Shown: in pieces, positions 13,883 to 20,989 of the stretch
Layout of the letters: the number at the start of each line of letters is the position of its first letter
How positions within the stretch are numbered: the first letter of the stretch is position 1
Assembly: GCA_963923455.1 (NCBI GenBank)
Contig: CAWULT010000073.1
Location: 1 to 23,524, forward strand
DNA length: 23,524 bases
Direction of reading: 5' to 3'
Source: CAWULT01 sp963923455
GTDB lineage: Bacteria; Acidobacteriota; Vicinamibacteria; Vicinamibacterales; UBA2999
Position numbers and translations under genes: made by a program
The notes under the pieces: generated by a model
Databases searched by the model: none
The model's input: the letters and a program-made list of their open reading frames with translations, nothing else
Told to the model about the DNA's origin: nothing

Positions 13883-14800
13883 ATGATCCGACACGCGCAG
13901 ACGTCCGCCCGGGTGCTCCTGTTCGCCGCCGTGTGCGTGGTCGCCGCGTTCGGCGTACCGGCGGCGGGCCAGTCCAAGTCTGGCCCCTACACCCCCGGCC
14001 GCACGGCCGACGGGCAGCCGGACATCCAGGGCACGTGGGTCAACTTCGACAGCACGCCCTTCGAGGCGCCCGGCGCCCCGGCGGGGCCGGCCAACAACCC
14101 GGACGTCAACCCGCCGTCGCACTGGACCGATCACGACAGCCCGATGCCGAAGGCCCGCCGCTCGATGGTGGTGGACCCGCCCGACGGCCGCGTGCCGCTG
14201 CTGCCGGCGGCCGAGGCCCAGCGCGACTACGACATCGCGCACGTCAACGACTCCTACGTGCACGAGACGCCGTGGGTACGCTGCATCACCCGCGGGCACC
14301 CGGCCGGCATGTTCCCGGCCGGCTACAACAATGCCTACGAGGTCGTCCAGATTCCCGGCTACGTGATCTTCAACTTCGAGATGATCCACGAGACGCGCAT
14401 CATCCCGATCGACGGGCGGCCGCACCTGAGCCCGGCCATCCGGCTGTGGAACGGCGACTCGGTCGGCCGCTGGGAGGGCAACACCCTGGTGGTCGACACG
14501 ACCAACTACAACGGCAAGGGCGACGTGGCCACGAGCGCGGCCACCGGCCGCGTCCGCGCCGTGGCCCAGAGCGACGCGGCCCACGTGGTGGAACGGTTCA
14601 CGCGCGTCGCGCCAGGCACGATCACGTATACGGTGACCGTCGAGGACCCGAAGATGTTCGCGCGGCCCTGGACGGTGTCGATGCCGCTCACCCTCGACCC
14701 GGAATACCGCATGTTCGAGTACGCCTGTCACGAGGGGAACCTGTCGATTCCCAACGAACTCACCGCCGGCCGCGCGGCAGACGCCGCTGCCACCCGGTAG
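13883..14800 (+). CDS. Secreted protein of unknown function (305 residues)
   Basis: A signal peptide is evident: a hydrophobic stretch at about 10-26 and a cleavage site near AAGQS (residue 30). The mature part carries blocks that I recall from many acidobacterial secreted proteins of unknown function: RTADGQPDIQGTWVNF, MVVDPPDGRVPLLP, FPAGYNNAYEVVQ, MIHETRIIPIDGRPHL, GRWEGNTLVVDTTNYN, VVERFTRVAPGTITYTVTVEDP, and FEYACHEGN near the end. No catalytic motif stands out. ATG 13883 has GAGG about five bases upstream, and TAAGAT at 13861-13866 could serve as a -10, which would make the leader very short. It is downstream of the 78-residue gene and may be transcribed separately. Confidence 0.8.
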   Translation: MIRHAQTSARVLLFAAVCVVAAFGVPAAGQSKSGPYTPGRTADGQPDIQGTWVNFDSTPFEAPGAPAGPANNPDVNPPSHWTDHDSPMPKARRSMVVDPPDGRVPLLPAAEAQRDYDIAHVNDSYVHETPWVRCITRGHPAGMFPAGYNNAYEVVQIPGYVIFNFEMIHETRIIPIDGRPHLSPAIRLWNGDSVGRWEGNTLVVDTTNYNGKGDVATSAATGRVRAVAQSDAAHVVERFTRVAPGTITYTVTVEDPKMFARPWTVSMPLTLDPEYRMFEYACHEGNLSIPNELTAGRAADAAATR

Positions 14801-14820
14801 CGCCCGGCTGAGCCGATCGG

Positions 14821-14852
14821 TCCTCCCTTCGCACCTTCGGGTGCGAGGAGGA
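14821..14852 (+). promoter_or_regulatory. UUCG-capped hairpin covering a Shine-Dalgarno site
   Basis: CGCACC (14830-14835), TTCG loop and GGTGCG (14840-14845) form a perfect 6-bp stem with the stable cUUCGg loop. It extends outward because TCCTCCCTT (14821-14829) can pair with AGGAGGA (14846-14852), with two single-base bulges. AGGAGG is the ribosome site of the gene starting at 14859, so the folded RNA would hide it. It could be a translation switch or thermometer; a terminator for the upstream gene is less likely because no T-tract follows. Confidence 0.55.
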
Positions 14853-14858
14853 CATCGG

Positions 14859-15644
14859 ATGCACCCACTGGCCGTCATCGCGCTCGGCTTCGCCGCCGGG
14901 CTGCACGGCGCCCTCTACGGCGCCTACAAGGATTCCCCGCACGAATCGTTCAAACCGGCGCGGTTCGCACGCGAGATCGTCATCGCGCTCGCGGCCGCAG
15001 CCGGGCTGGCCGCCATCGCCCCGGCCACGGCCCGGCAGTCGGGCTTCGTGATCTACCTGTCGATCTTCGCCGTGACGCGTATTGCCACCGAGTTCTGGAA
15101 GCTGTTCGTACGGGTCGAGCCGCAGGACGGGTTCCGCATCCCGACGCAGATCCACTGCGTAGGTGACGTGGTGCACCACCCGCTGCTGCGGCTGCTGCTC
15201 GGCGCGGGATTCCTGGCGTCGATCTACGGGATCTGGGCGCTCTGCACGCTGATTCCGGCTGGCGCGCCGGCAGGAGTCCGAGGGCTGCTGGTCGGCCTGG
15301 CGATCGGCACGGCCGAGGCTCTGGCGGGCTCGTACAAGGATGGCAGCATCGAAGGCTTCCACTGGTTCAAGTTCGCCAAGAGCCCGGCCTTCGGCGCCAT
15401 CGGGGGGCTGGTCGCCGCCGGCCACACGACCGACCTCGCGTTCCTGCTGCTGGCCGCCATCGGCACCATGCGCATGCTGCTCGAGCTGCTCTTCAAGATG
15501 ATGCCGCGCGACTACGCCCCTGGGAAGTTCCCGTCGATGGTCGGACGCTACACTGAGTGGGTGGAGCGCCGGCGCCTGTTCGTCGCGCCGTATGCGCTCA
15601 CGTGGCTCGTGTACCTGGTGCTGTGCAGTCACCCCCGGTGGTGA
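14859..15644 (+). CDS. Unrecognised membrane protein with internal duplication
   Basis: The 261-residue protein is very hydrophobic, with about six membrane segments. It has two related halves: GFAAGLHGALYGAYKD with ESF (10-31) and LAIGTAEALAGSYKD with EGF (147-167) share YKDxxxE(S/G)F and a following FA(R/K), and each half later has an aligned segment, YLSIFAVTRIATEFWKLF (66-83) and FLLLAAIGTMRMLLELLF (195-212). Charged YKD/E residues inside a membrane context suggest a functional pocket formed by the repeats. A Cys/His-containing loop, QIHCVGDVVHHP (97-108), lies between them. I do not recognise the family. ATG 14859 is chosen for its AGGAGG site, which sits in a hairpin. The small VTT-like membrane gene follows after 21 bp, so the pair may be an operon. 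Confidence 0.8.
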   Translation: MHPLAVIALGFAAGLHGALYGAYKDSPHESFKPARFAREIVIALAAAAGLAAIAPATARQSGFVIYLSIFAVTRIATEFWKLFVRVEPQDGFRIPTQIHCVGDVVHHPLLRLLLGAGFLASIYGIWALCTLIPAGAPAGVRGLLVGLAIGTAEALAGSYKDGSIEGFHWFKFAKSPAFGAIGGLVAAGHTTDLAFLLLAAIGTMRMLLELLFKMMPRDYAPGKFPSMVGRYTEWVERRRLFVAPYALTWLVYLVLCSHPRW

Positions 15645-15665
15645 CGACGCTTCCGGAACCATCAC

Positions 15666-16133
15666 ATGCTGACCCTGGATCTTCCCTCGACCGCCTGGCT
15701 GATTGCCGGCTCGTACGCGGCTGCCGTCGTCAGTGCGCTGCTGCCGTGGGTCAACGGGGAGGTGATGCTGCTGGCCGCCGTGCCGACCGCGTCCGCACGC
15801 GGCGCGGTGCTGCCGCTCGTGCTGGCCTTCACGCTGGGGCAGATGACGGGCAAGTGCGCCATGTACTGGCTGACGCGCACGGCCACCGGCCGCTCGCAAC
15901 GCGTCGACGCCGTCGTGGAGCGGTGGCGCGAGCGCTTCGAGCGGTATCCGCGCTGGGCCGTCGTCCTGGTGTTCGTCAGCGCGATGGTCGGCCTGCCGCC
16001 GTTCTACGCTGTGTCGATTGCGGCAGGCGGGCTGCGCCTGCCGTTCGGCCGGTTCGTCGTGGCCGGCGGCACGGGCCGGTTCGCCCATTTCGGGCTGCTG
16101 GCCTACGTGCCGCAGTCGCTGGGCTTCCTCTGA
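15666..16133 (+). CDS. Small VTT/DedA-like (YqaA-type) membrane protein
   Basis: The 155-residue protein has about four membrane segments (roughly 12-30, 43-65, 98-118 and 128-150) with a basic amphipathic stretch between them (RTATGRSQRVDAVVERWRER). FVSAMVGLPPFYAVSIAAGG followed by LPFGRFVVAGGTGRF resembles the conserved core of VTT-domain proteins (DedA/TVP38/YqaA), several of which move lipids between membrane leaflets. It is shorter than typical DedA proteins (about 200 residues), which fits the YqaA subgroup. Its ribosome site (GGAA) is weak and it follows the duplicated membrane gene closely, so coupling is possible. Substrate unknown. Confidence 0.72.
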   Translation: MLTLDLPSTAWLIAGSYAAAVVSALLPWVNGEVMLLAAVPTASARGAVLPLVLAFTLGQMTGKCAMYWLTRTATGRSQRVDAVVERWRERFERYPRWAVVLVFVSAMVGLPPFYAVSIAAGGLRLPFGRFVVAGGTGRFAHFGLLAYVPQSLGFL

Positions 16134-16134
16134 C

Positions 16135-16153
16135 GCGCGAACGCTACACGCGC
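16135..16153. terminator. Possible hairpin at a convergent junction
   Basis: GCGCG and CGCGC flank a 9-base loop that contains the pyruvate kinase stop, beginning just after the stop of the VTT-like gene. The gap between the convergent genes is only 10 bp. A weak stem without T-tract. Confidence 0.2.
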
Positions 16154-17577
16154 TGCAGCTTGAGGAAGTTCGACGGGCCCGGCGACAGGTCCGGCGTCAT
16201 GCTCACGAGCACGATCGGGGAACCGGCCGGGATCGTGCCGCGCTCGACGAGTTGCGCGCCGATGCGTGCCGCCGCCGCGGAGAGGTCACCCGTACCCACG
16301 TCCGTCAGCAGCGTGACGACGCCCCATGACAATGCCAGGCGCCGGCTCATGACCTCCTGGTCCGTGGCGGCGACGATCGTGGTACACGGGCGCAGGGACG
16401 ACAGCAGGCCGGCCGTCCTGCCGCCGCGCGTCACGGCGACGATCGCGGACGCATGGCCGCGCTCGGCCAGCGTGACGGCCGCCTCGCACATCGCGCGGCC
16501 GTGGCTGGCCAGCACGTGGGCCTCTTCGAGCGGCACGACGTCCACCCGGGGCCTGCGCTCCGCGTCACGCAGCACCAGGTCGAGCGTCTGGATCGCCTTC
16601 ACGGGGTAGGCCCCGGCCGCCGTCTCCCCGGCGAGCATGATCGCGTCGACGCCGTCGTCGACGGCGTTGGCCGCATCGCTGACCTCGGCACGCGTGGGGC
16701 GCGGCTCCTTCATCATCGACTCGAACACCTGGGTCGCGACGATCACGGGAATGCCGCGCGCGCGCGCGCGCCGCGTGATCTCCTTCTGCACCCGCGGTAC
16801 CGTCTCGAGCGGCAGCTCCAGCCCGAGATCCCCGCGCGCCACCATCACGGCGTCGCACGCGTGCAGGATCTCGTCGATGTGGGCCACCGCCTCCGGCCGC
16901 TCCAGCTTGGCCACGAGCGGGATGTCCCACCCGCCCGCCTGCCGCAGGGCCTCCCGCGCCTGACGCAGATCCGCCGCCGACTGCACGAAGCTCATCGCCA
17001 CGAAGTCCACGCCCGCCTTGACGCCGAAGCGCAGGTCCTCGTGGTCCTTCGGCGTCAGCCCCGACGCCGGCAGCGGCACGCCCGGCGCGTTGATGCCCTT
17101 GCGCTCCCCGAGCGGGCCGCCCTCGACGACGACGGCGTGGATCTCGCCCTCGCCGGCACGCTCGACGCGGAGCTGAATCCGCCCGTCGTCGAGCAGCAGC
17201 TGGTCCCCCGGCTTCACGAGCGACGGCAGCGCCGTGTAACTGGTGGAGACGCGCCCCGGCCCGCCCTCGAAGTCGCCGGCCGCGATTACCAGAGGGGCAC
17301 CCGCCTCCAGCGCGATCGGCTGTCCGTCGCGCAGCCGGCCCGTGCGAATCTTCGGCCCGCTCAGGTCCTGCAGCAGGGCCACGTGGCGGCCGAGCTCGGC
17401 CGCGGCGCGGCGCACGCGGCCGATCACCTCGCTGTGCGTCTCGTGCGTGCCGTGCGAGAAGTTCAGGCGGAACACGTCCACCCCGGCCGCGATCAGCTCG
17501 CGAATCACGGCGTCGCCGTTCGAGGCAGGTCCCAGGGTGGCGATGATCTTCGTGCGTCTCATGAAGGTTGCCATCAT
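16144..17577 (-). CDS. pyk: Pyruvate kinase
   Basis: It catalyses the last step of glycolysis, phosphoenolpyruvate plus ADP to pyruvate plus ATP, in the cytosol. The 477 residues match the usual bacterial length. Motifs in order: RRTKIIATLGPAS (7-19), VFRLNFSHG (35-43; R37, N39, S41), DLSGPKIRTG (71-80), the lid domain (about 82-170), AKLERPEA with K224 and E226, MVARGDLGLE (245-254), the substrate Thr in VATQVFESM (T282), PTRAEVSDAANAV and IMLAGETAAG, then the C-terminal domain (about 355-477). Catalytic residues appear intact. ATG 17577 has no Shine-Dalgarno; ATGs at 17574 and 17562 are alternatives, and many homologues begin at the MRRTK position (17562). A pair of hairpins stands directly upstream of the start. 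The pirin gene lies 76 bp upstream on the same strand. Confidence 0.95.
   Translation of the reverse strand: MMATFMRRTKIIATLGPASNGDAVIRELIAAGVDVFRLNFSHGTHETHSEVIGRVRRAAAELGRHVALLQDLSGPKIRTGRLRDGQPIALEAGAPLVIAAGDFEGGPGRVSTSYTALPSLVKPGDQLLLDDGRIQLRVERAGEGEIHAVVVEGGPLGERKGINAPGVPLPASGLTPKDHEDLRFGVKAGVDFVAMSFVQSAADLRQAREALRQAGGWDIPLVAKLERPEAVAHIDEILHACDAVMVARGDLGLELPLETVPRVQKEITRRARARGIPVIVATQVFESMMKEPRPTRAEVSDAANAVDDGVDAIMLAGETAAGAYPVKAIQTLDLVLRDAERRPRVDVVPLEEAHVLASHGRAMCEAAVTLAERGHASAIVAVTRGGRTAGLLSSLRPCTTIVAATDQEVMSRRLALSWGVVTLLTDVGTGDLSAAAARIGAQLVERGTIPAGSPIVLVSMTPDLSPGPSNFLKLQRV
16741..16780. repeat. (CG)8 tract inside a 7-bp inverted repeat, within pyk
   Basis: An alternating (CG)8 run at 16755-16770 is flanked by GATCACG (16741-16747) and its complement CGTGATC (16774-16780). 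It encodes ITRRARARGIPVIV, a normally conserved part of the enzyme. Alternating CG is prone to slippage and to the Z-DNA form. Confidence 0.6.
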
Positions 17578-17582
17578 ATGGT

Positions 17583-17619
17583 GTCCGGCGTCAGCCGGAC
17601 CGTCCCGGCCACGCCGGGA
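17583..17619. repeat. Tandem perfect hairpins, possible REP-type element
   Basis: Two adjacent 7-bp perfect inverted repeats: GTCCGGC-GTCA-GCCGGAC (17583-17600) and TCCCGGC-CAC-GCCGGGA (17603-17619), separated by two bases. They fill much of the 76-bp gap between the pirin stop and the pyruvate kinase start; the first ends five bases before ATG 17577 on the minus strand. Paired GC hairpins in an intergenic gap are typical of repetitive extragenic palindromes, but one copy cannot prove it. A leader structure for pyk is the alternative. Confidence 0.55.
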
Positions 17620-17653
17620 TCATCGACCCGCCTGCCACCGGCCTTGAACGGCG

Positions 17654-18352
17654 TCAGGCCAGGTCGAACACCAGCACCTCGGCATCGTCGACGACGTGGA
17701 TGGACGCGGCCACCTCCTCGCTCAGCGCTGCGCCGTCGGCGTCGGCGAGGTGCCGGTCGTTGAGCACCACGCATCCCCGCGCCACGTGCACCCAGGCGTG
17801 CCGCCCGGGGCGCAGGTCCAGGCGGGCGCGCTGGCCGGTGGTGAACCGCCCGGCGTAGACGTCCACGTCCTGGCGCACGGTGACCGAGCCGTCGCGGCCG
17901 TCGCGAGACGCGATCAGCCGGAACCGCCCACCCAGTTCGGCGGGTTCGAACGCCTTCTGCTCGTAGCCGGGAGGGAGGCCCTTCTGCTCGGGCAGCAGCC
18001 AGATCTGGAGGAAGTGCACTTCCTGGTTCGGCGACGGATTCATCTCGCTGTGCAGGACGCCGGTGCCGGCCGTCATCCGCTGCAGTTCCCCGGGCCGGAT
18101 GATCGAGCCGTTGCCCAGGCTGTCCTTGTGCGACAGTTCACCCTCCAGCACCCACGACAGGATCTCCATGTCGCGGTGGCCGTGCGTGCCGAAGCCCTGG
18201 TCCGCCTTGACGCGGTCCTCGTTGATCACGCGCAGCGCGCGGAACCCCATGTGCTGGTCGTCGTGATACTCCCCGAACGAGAACGTGTGGCGGCTGTCGA
18301 GCCAGCCGAGGTCGGTGTGGCCGCGCGCGCCGGCCGGACGTCTGACGATCAT
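17654..18352 (-). CDS. Pirin family protein (YhhW-like, putative quercetin 2,3-dioxygenase)
   Basis: A cytosolic bicupin of 232 residues, the normal length for the YhhW group. The N-terminal cupin holds the metal ligands: H57 and H59 in FGTHGHRDMEI, then H101 and E103 in GVLHSEMNPS, the same order and numbering as I recall for E. coli YhhW. RHTFSFGEYHD (21-31) is also typical. YhhW oxidises quercetin in vitro; the physiological substrate is unknown, and other pirins act as redox sensors or transcription cofactors. ATG 18352 has AGGAG seven bases upstream. MprF lies 73 bp upstream and pyruvate kinase 76 bp downstream, both on the same strand; some pirins affect pyruvate metabolism, so the neighbourhood is suggestive only. 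Confidence 0.92.
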   Translation of the reverse strand: MIVRRPAGARGHTDLGWLDSRHTFSFGEYHDDQHMGFRALRVINEDRVKADQGFGTHGHRDMEILSWVLEGELSHKDSLGNGSIIRPGELQRMTAGTGVLHSEMNPSPNQEVHFLQIWLLPEQKGLPPGYEQKAFEPAELGGRFRLIASRDGRDGSVTVRQDVDVYAGRFTTGQRARLDLRPGRHAWVHVARGCVVLNDRHLADADGAALSEEVAASIHVVDDAEVLVFDLA

Positions 18353-18412
18353 CGTGGGTCTCCTGGTTGCCCGCCGATGCGGGACCCGTCCCGACGATCG
18401 TAGCGCACCCCG

Positions 18413-18426
18413 GCGGGCCGGCCCGC
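18413..18426. terminator. Palindrome GCGGGCC-GGCCCGC at the mprF stop
   Basis: A perfect 14-base palindrome whose right end is the last base of the mprF TAG on the minus strand. With a four-base loop it gives a 5-bp GC stem. There is no T-tract. It may mark the end of the mprF operon. Confidence 0.35.
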
Positions 18427-20978
18427 TACTTCAGGAAGATCCTGCGATAGCCGCCGGCGATGAGCGCCGACGTGTCGGCCATGATCCGCGGCAACCGCAG
18501 ACCGCCGGGATAGGCCAGGTACCGCGGCTCCCACACGGGGTTGAACTTCTGCTTGTACGCCCGCAGACCCTGGAAGCTGTAGACGGCTTCGCCGTGCTCG
18601 TAGAGGAACGCGCCAATCCGGTTCCAGAACGAGGCCAGCGACGACGACTCGAATCCCGACAGCGGCGCCATGCCCAACGCGAAGCGGCGGTACCCCTGCG
18701 CCTTGCCCCACAGCATCACGTGCGACATCAGCGCCTCCATGACGCCGTTGGGCGCGTCGCGGTGGTAGCGCATCAGGTCGAGCGACAGCTCCGTGCCGTC
18801 GGCGCCGCGCCAGAGGTTGGCGAACGCCTCGATGCGGCCGCGGCGCTCGATGACGGCCACGGGAAAGCGCGCCAGGTACGTCGCGTCGAAGAAGCCCAGC
18901 GAGAAGCCCTTCTCCGCGCCCGCCTTGATCTGCAGCCAGTCGTCCGACGCGGCTTTCAGCTGGTGCATCACGGCGGGGACGCCCTCGGGAGGGATCACGC
19001 GGAACGTGCCGCCCTCGCGCTCGAGCTTCCGGATGGCCTGACGGAACTTCGACCCGGCGCTGCCCTCGGTCGTGAACGCCGGCAGATCGACCTTGGCGTC
19101 CTCGCCCAGCTTGACGAAGGTCATGCCGAAGTCCGCGTAGCGGTGCAGGTGGGCCGTGCCGATCTCGTAGAAGGCCGGCGTGCCACCGTAGTCGTCGCAT
19201 CGCTCCAGGAACTGGCGGATCAGCCCCGGCACCTCCTGCGGCGGCCCGACGGGGTCGCCCAGCGCCACCCACGTCCGGCCCTGCACCGCGTACATCAGGA
19301 ACGCCGTGCGGCTGTCGTTGAAGAGCACCGCCTTGTCCCGCAGGTAGACGAGGTTCGGCGACGTCAGCGGCTGCGCCGCAATCACGCGCCCGGCGTCGGC
19401 CAGGTCGGCGTCGGAAGGTACCGCCGTCTCGTGGACCGCCGGCCGCAGCAGCCAGGTGAGCCCCGTCACGAGCAGCAGCACGGCCGCGCCCGTGGAGGCG
19501 CGCAGCATGCGCGACGCCTCGCCGTGCAGCTCGAACTGCCACCAGAGCTCCTGCGAGTAGGCGACGTGCTTGAACGCGAACACGCCAAGCCACGCCGTGG
19601 CCGCGACGGCGCCGACGACCGCGGCGACCCACCCCGGCGAGACGCGCGCGTCGAAGAAGGCGGCCCGGCGGTCGAACGCCGGGCGCGAGCGCCGCAGCAG
19701 GAGCAGCATCGCGCACAGCAGCGCGGCCTCTTCGTAGTCGAATCCCTTCAGCAGCGACGCCGTCATCCCGACGACGATCAGCACCGACGACAGGTAGTAG
19801 GCCGCGTCGAGCCGCCGCGCCAGCCCCTGCGACAGCACCAGCAGGCCCGCGCCGGCCACGCTGCCGAGGAAGTGCGACGCCTCCACGAGGCCGAGCGGCA
19901 GCAGCCGGTCGAGCAGGTCGAGGCGTCCGGGCGAGGCGGGGGTGGCGCCCGACGCCAGCAGGACGACGCCAGCCGCGAACGTCAGCAGCGACAGCAGCCG
20001 CGGCGTCAGCGTCGCCGCCACCTGGCCGACGTGCGCGCCCGCGCTGGCCAGCACCGCGCGGCGCTGCCGCAGCTCGTCGGCGGCGAGCACGGTCAACGCG
20101 ATCGCGAACGGCGCCAGGTAGTAGATGGCGCGGTAGACCACGAGGGCCGGCAGCAGCTGGCCCGAGGTCAGGTCGGGCGCCAGCGACAACACCAGCAGGC
20201 CCTCGAACACGCCGACGCCCCCGGGCACGTGGCTGACGAGCCCGGCCAGCACCGCGAAGAGATACGCACCCACGAAGCGCAGGAACGACACGTCACTCGA
20301 CGGGACGAGCAGGAACAGGACCGCGGCCGCCAGCGACCAGTCGATCACCGACACCGCGAGCTGCTGCAGCGACAGCGCGAGCGGCGGCACCTCGACAGTC
20401 ACTGGCCCCACCGTCACGGGGGCGCGACGGACGGCGCTCGTCCCCAGGTACGCCACGACGGCCGCCAGCAGCAGGCCTCCGGCGGCACGCTGCCAGACCA
20501 CGCCGACCGGCAGCACCCCGTCGGCCGGCGGCATCACCAGCAGGCTGACGCCGCCCAGGGTGCACAGGCCCAGCCAGAACGTGATCGAGTAGCTGACGAC
20601 GATCCGCGACAGCTCGTCGGCGGTGACACCCATCCGCGAGTAGTAGCGGTACCGGATCGACGTGCCCGACAGCATCGAGAAGCCGACGTTGTGCGAGATC
20701 GCGTAAGCGAGAAACGAGACCCGCGCCACGCGGCCGGCCGGGGCCGGCCGGCCGACGTATCGGAACGCCAGCAGGTCGTAGCCCGTGAGCGTCAGGTAGT
20801 TGATCGCGGTCAGGACGACGGCCAGCAGCAGGCGCGGCACGGGCGTGGCCGCGACGTCGCGCGTGAGGTCGGGCCAGCTGACGCCGCGCAGCTCGACGCG
20901 CAGCACCTCGAGCGCCCCGACGAACACGACGAGGCCGGCCACGGCGGGCAGCACGCGGCGCAGCGTCGCGGTCGTCAT
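18426..20978 (-). CDS. mprF: MprF/LpiA: phosphatidylglycerol lysyltransferase and flippase
   Basis: It transfers an amino acid, classically lysine, from tRNA to phosphatidylglycerol and flips the product to the outer leaflet, lowering surface negative charge and sensitivity to cationic peptides. The 850 residues match full-length MprF. Residues about 8-510 hold a dozen or more membrane helices, with the flippase-domain motif SHVPGGVGVFEG at 249-260. The cytosolic GNAT-like synthase domain (DUF2156) spans about 520-830, with WVALGDPVGP (570-579), GYRRFALGMAPLSG (762-775) and KFNPVWEPRYLAYPGGL (811-827). ATG 20978 is preferred to an extension of 41 Arg/Pro-rich codons. The AcvB/VirJ-like gene ends 11 bp upstream, so this is the last gene of a four-gene operon. 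The amino acid specificity (Lys, Ala or other) cannot be read here. Confidence 0.93.
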   Translation of the reverse strand: MTTATLRRVLPAVAGLVVFVGALEVLRVELRGVSWPDLTRDVAATPVPRLLLAVVLTAINYLTLTGYDLLAFRYVGRPAPAGRVARVSFLAYAISHNVGFSMLSGTSIRYRYYSRMGVTADELSRIVVSYSITFWLGLCTLGGVSLLVMPPADGVLPVGVVWQRAAGGLLLAAVVAYLGTSAVRRAPVTVGPVTVEVPPLALSLQQLAVSVIDWSLAAAVLFLLVPSSDVSFLRFVGAYLFAVLAGLVSHVPGGVGVFEGLLVLSLAPDLTSGQLLPALVVYRAIYYLAPFAIALTVLAADELRQRRAVLASAGAHVGQVAATLTPRLLSLLTFAAGVVLLASGATPASPGRLDLLDRLLPLGLVEASHFLGSVAGAGLLVLSQGLARRLDAAYYLSSVLIVVGMTASLLKGFDYEEAALLCAMLLLLRRSRPAFDRRAAFFDARVSPGWVAAVVGAVAATAWLGVFAFKHVAYSQELWWQFELHGEASRMLRASTGAAVLLLVTGLTWLLRPAVHETAVPSDADLADAGRVIAAQPLTSPNLVYLRDKAVLFNDSRTAFLMYAVQGRTWVALGDPVGPPQEVPGLIRQFLERCDDYGGTPAFYEIGTAHLHRYADFGMTFVKLGEDAKVDLPAFTTEGSAGSKFRQAIRKLEREGGTFRVIPPEGVPAVMHQLKAASDDWLQIKAGAEKGFSLGFFDATYLARFPVAVIERRGRIEAFANLWRGADGTELSLDLMRYHRDAPNGVMEALMSHVMLWGKAQGYRRFALGMAPLSGFESSSLASFWNRIGAFLYEHGEAVYSFQGLRAYKQKFNPVWEPRYLAYPGGLRLPRIMADTSALIAGGYRRIFLK

Positions 20979-20989
20979 CGAGCGCGATT

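Noticed and set aside
14821..14852. Intrinsic terminator for the 305-residue secreted protein gene
   Set aside because: The stem is strong but no T-tract follows, and its right arm is the ribosome site of the next gene; translational control explains it better, though a dual role is possible.
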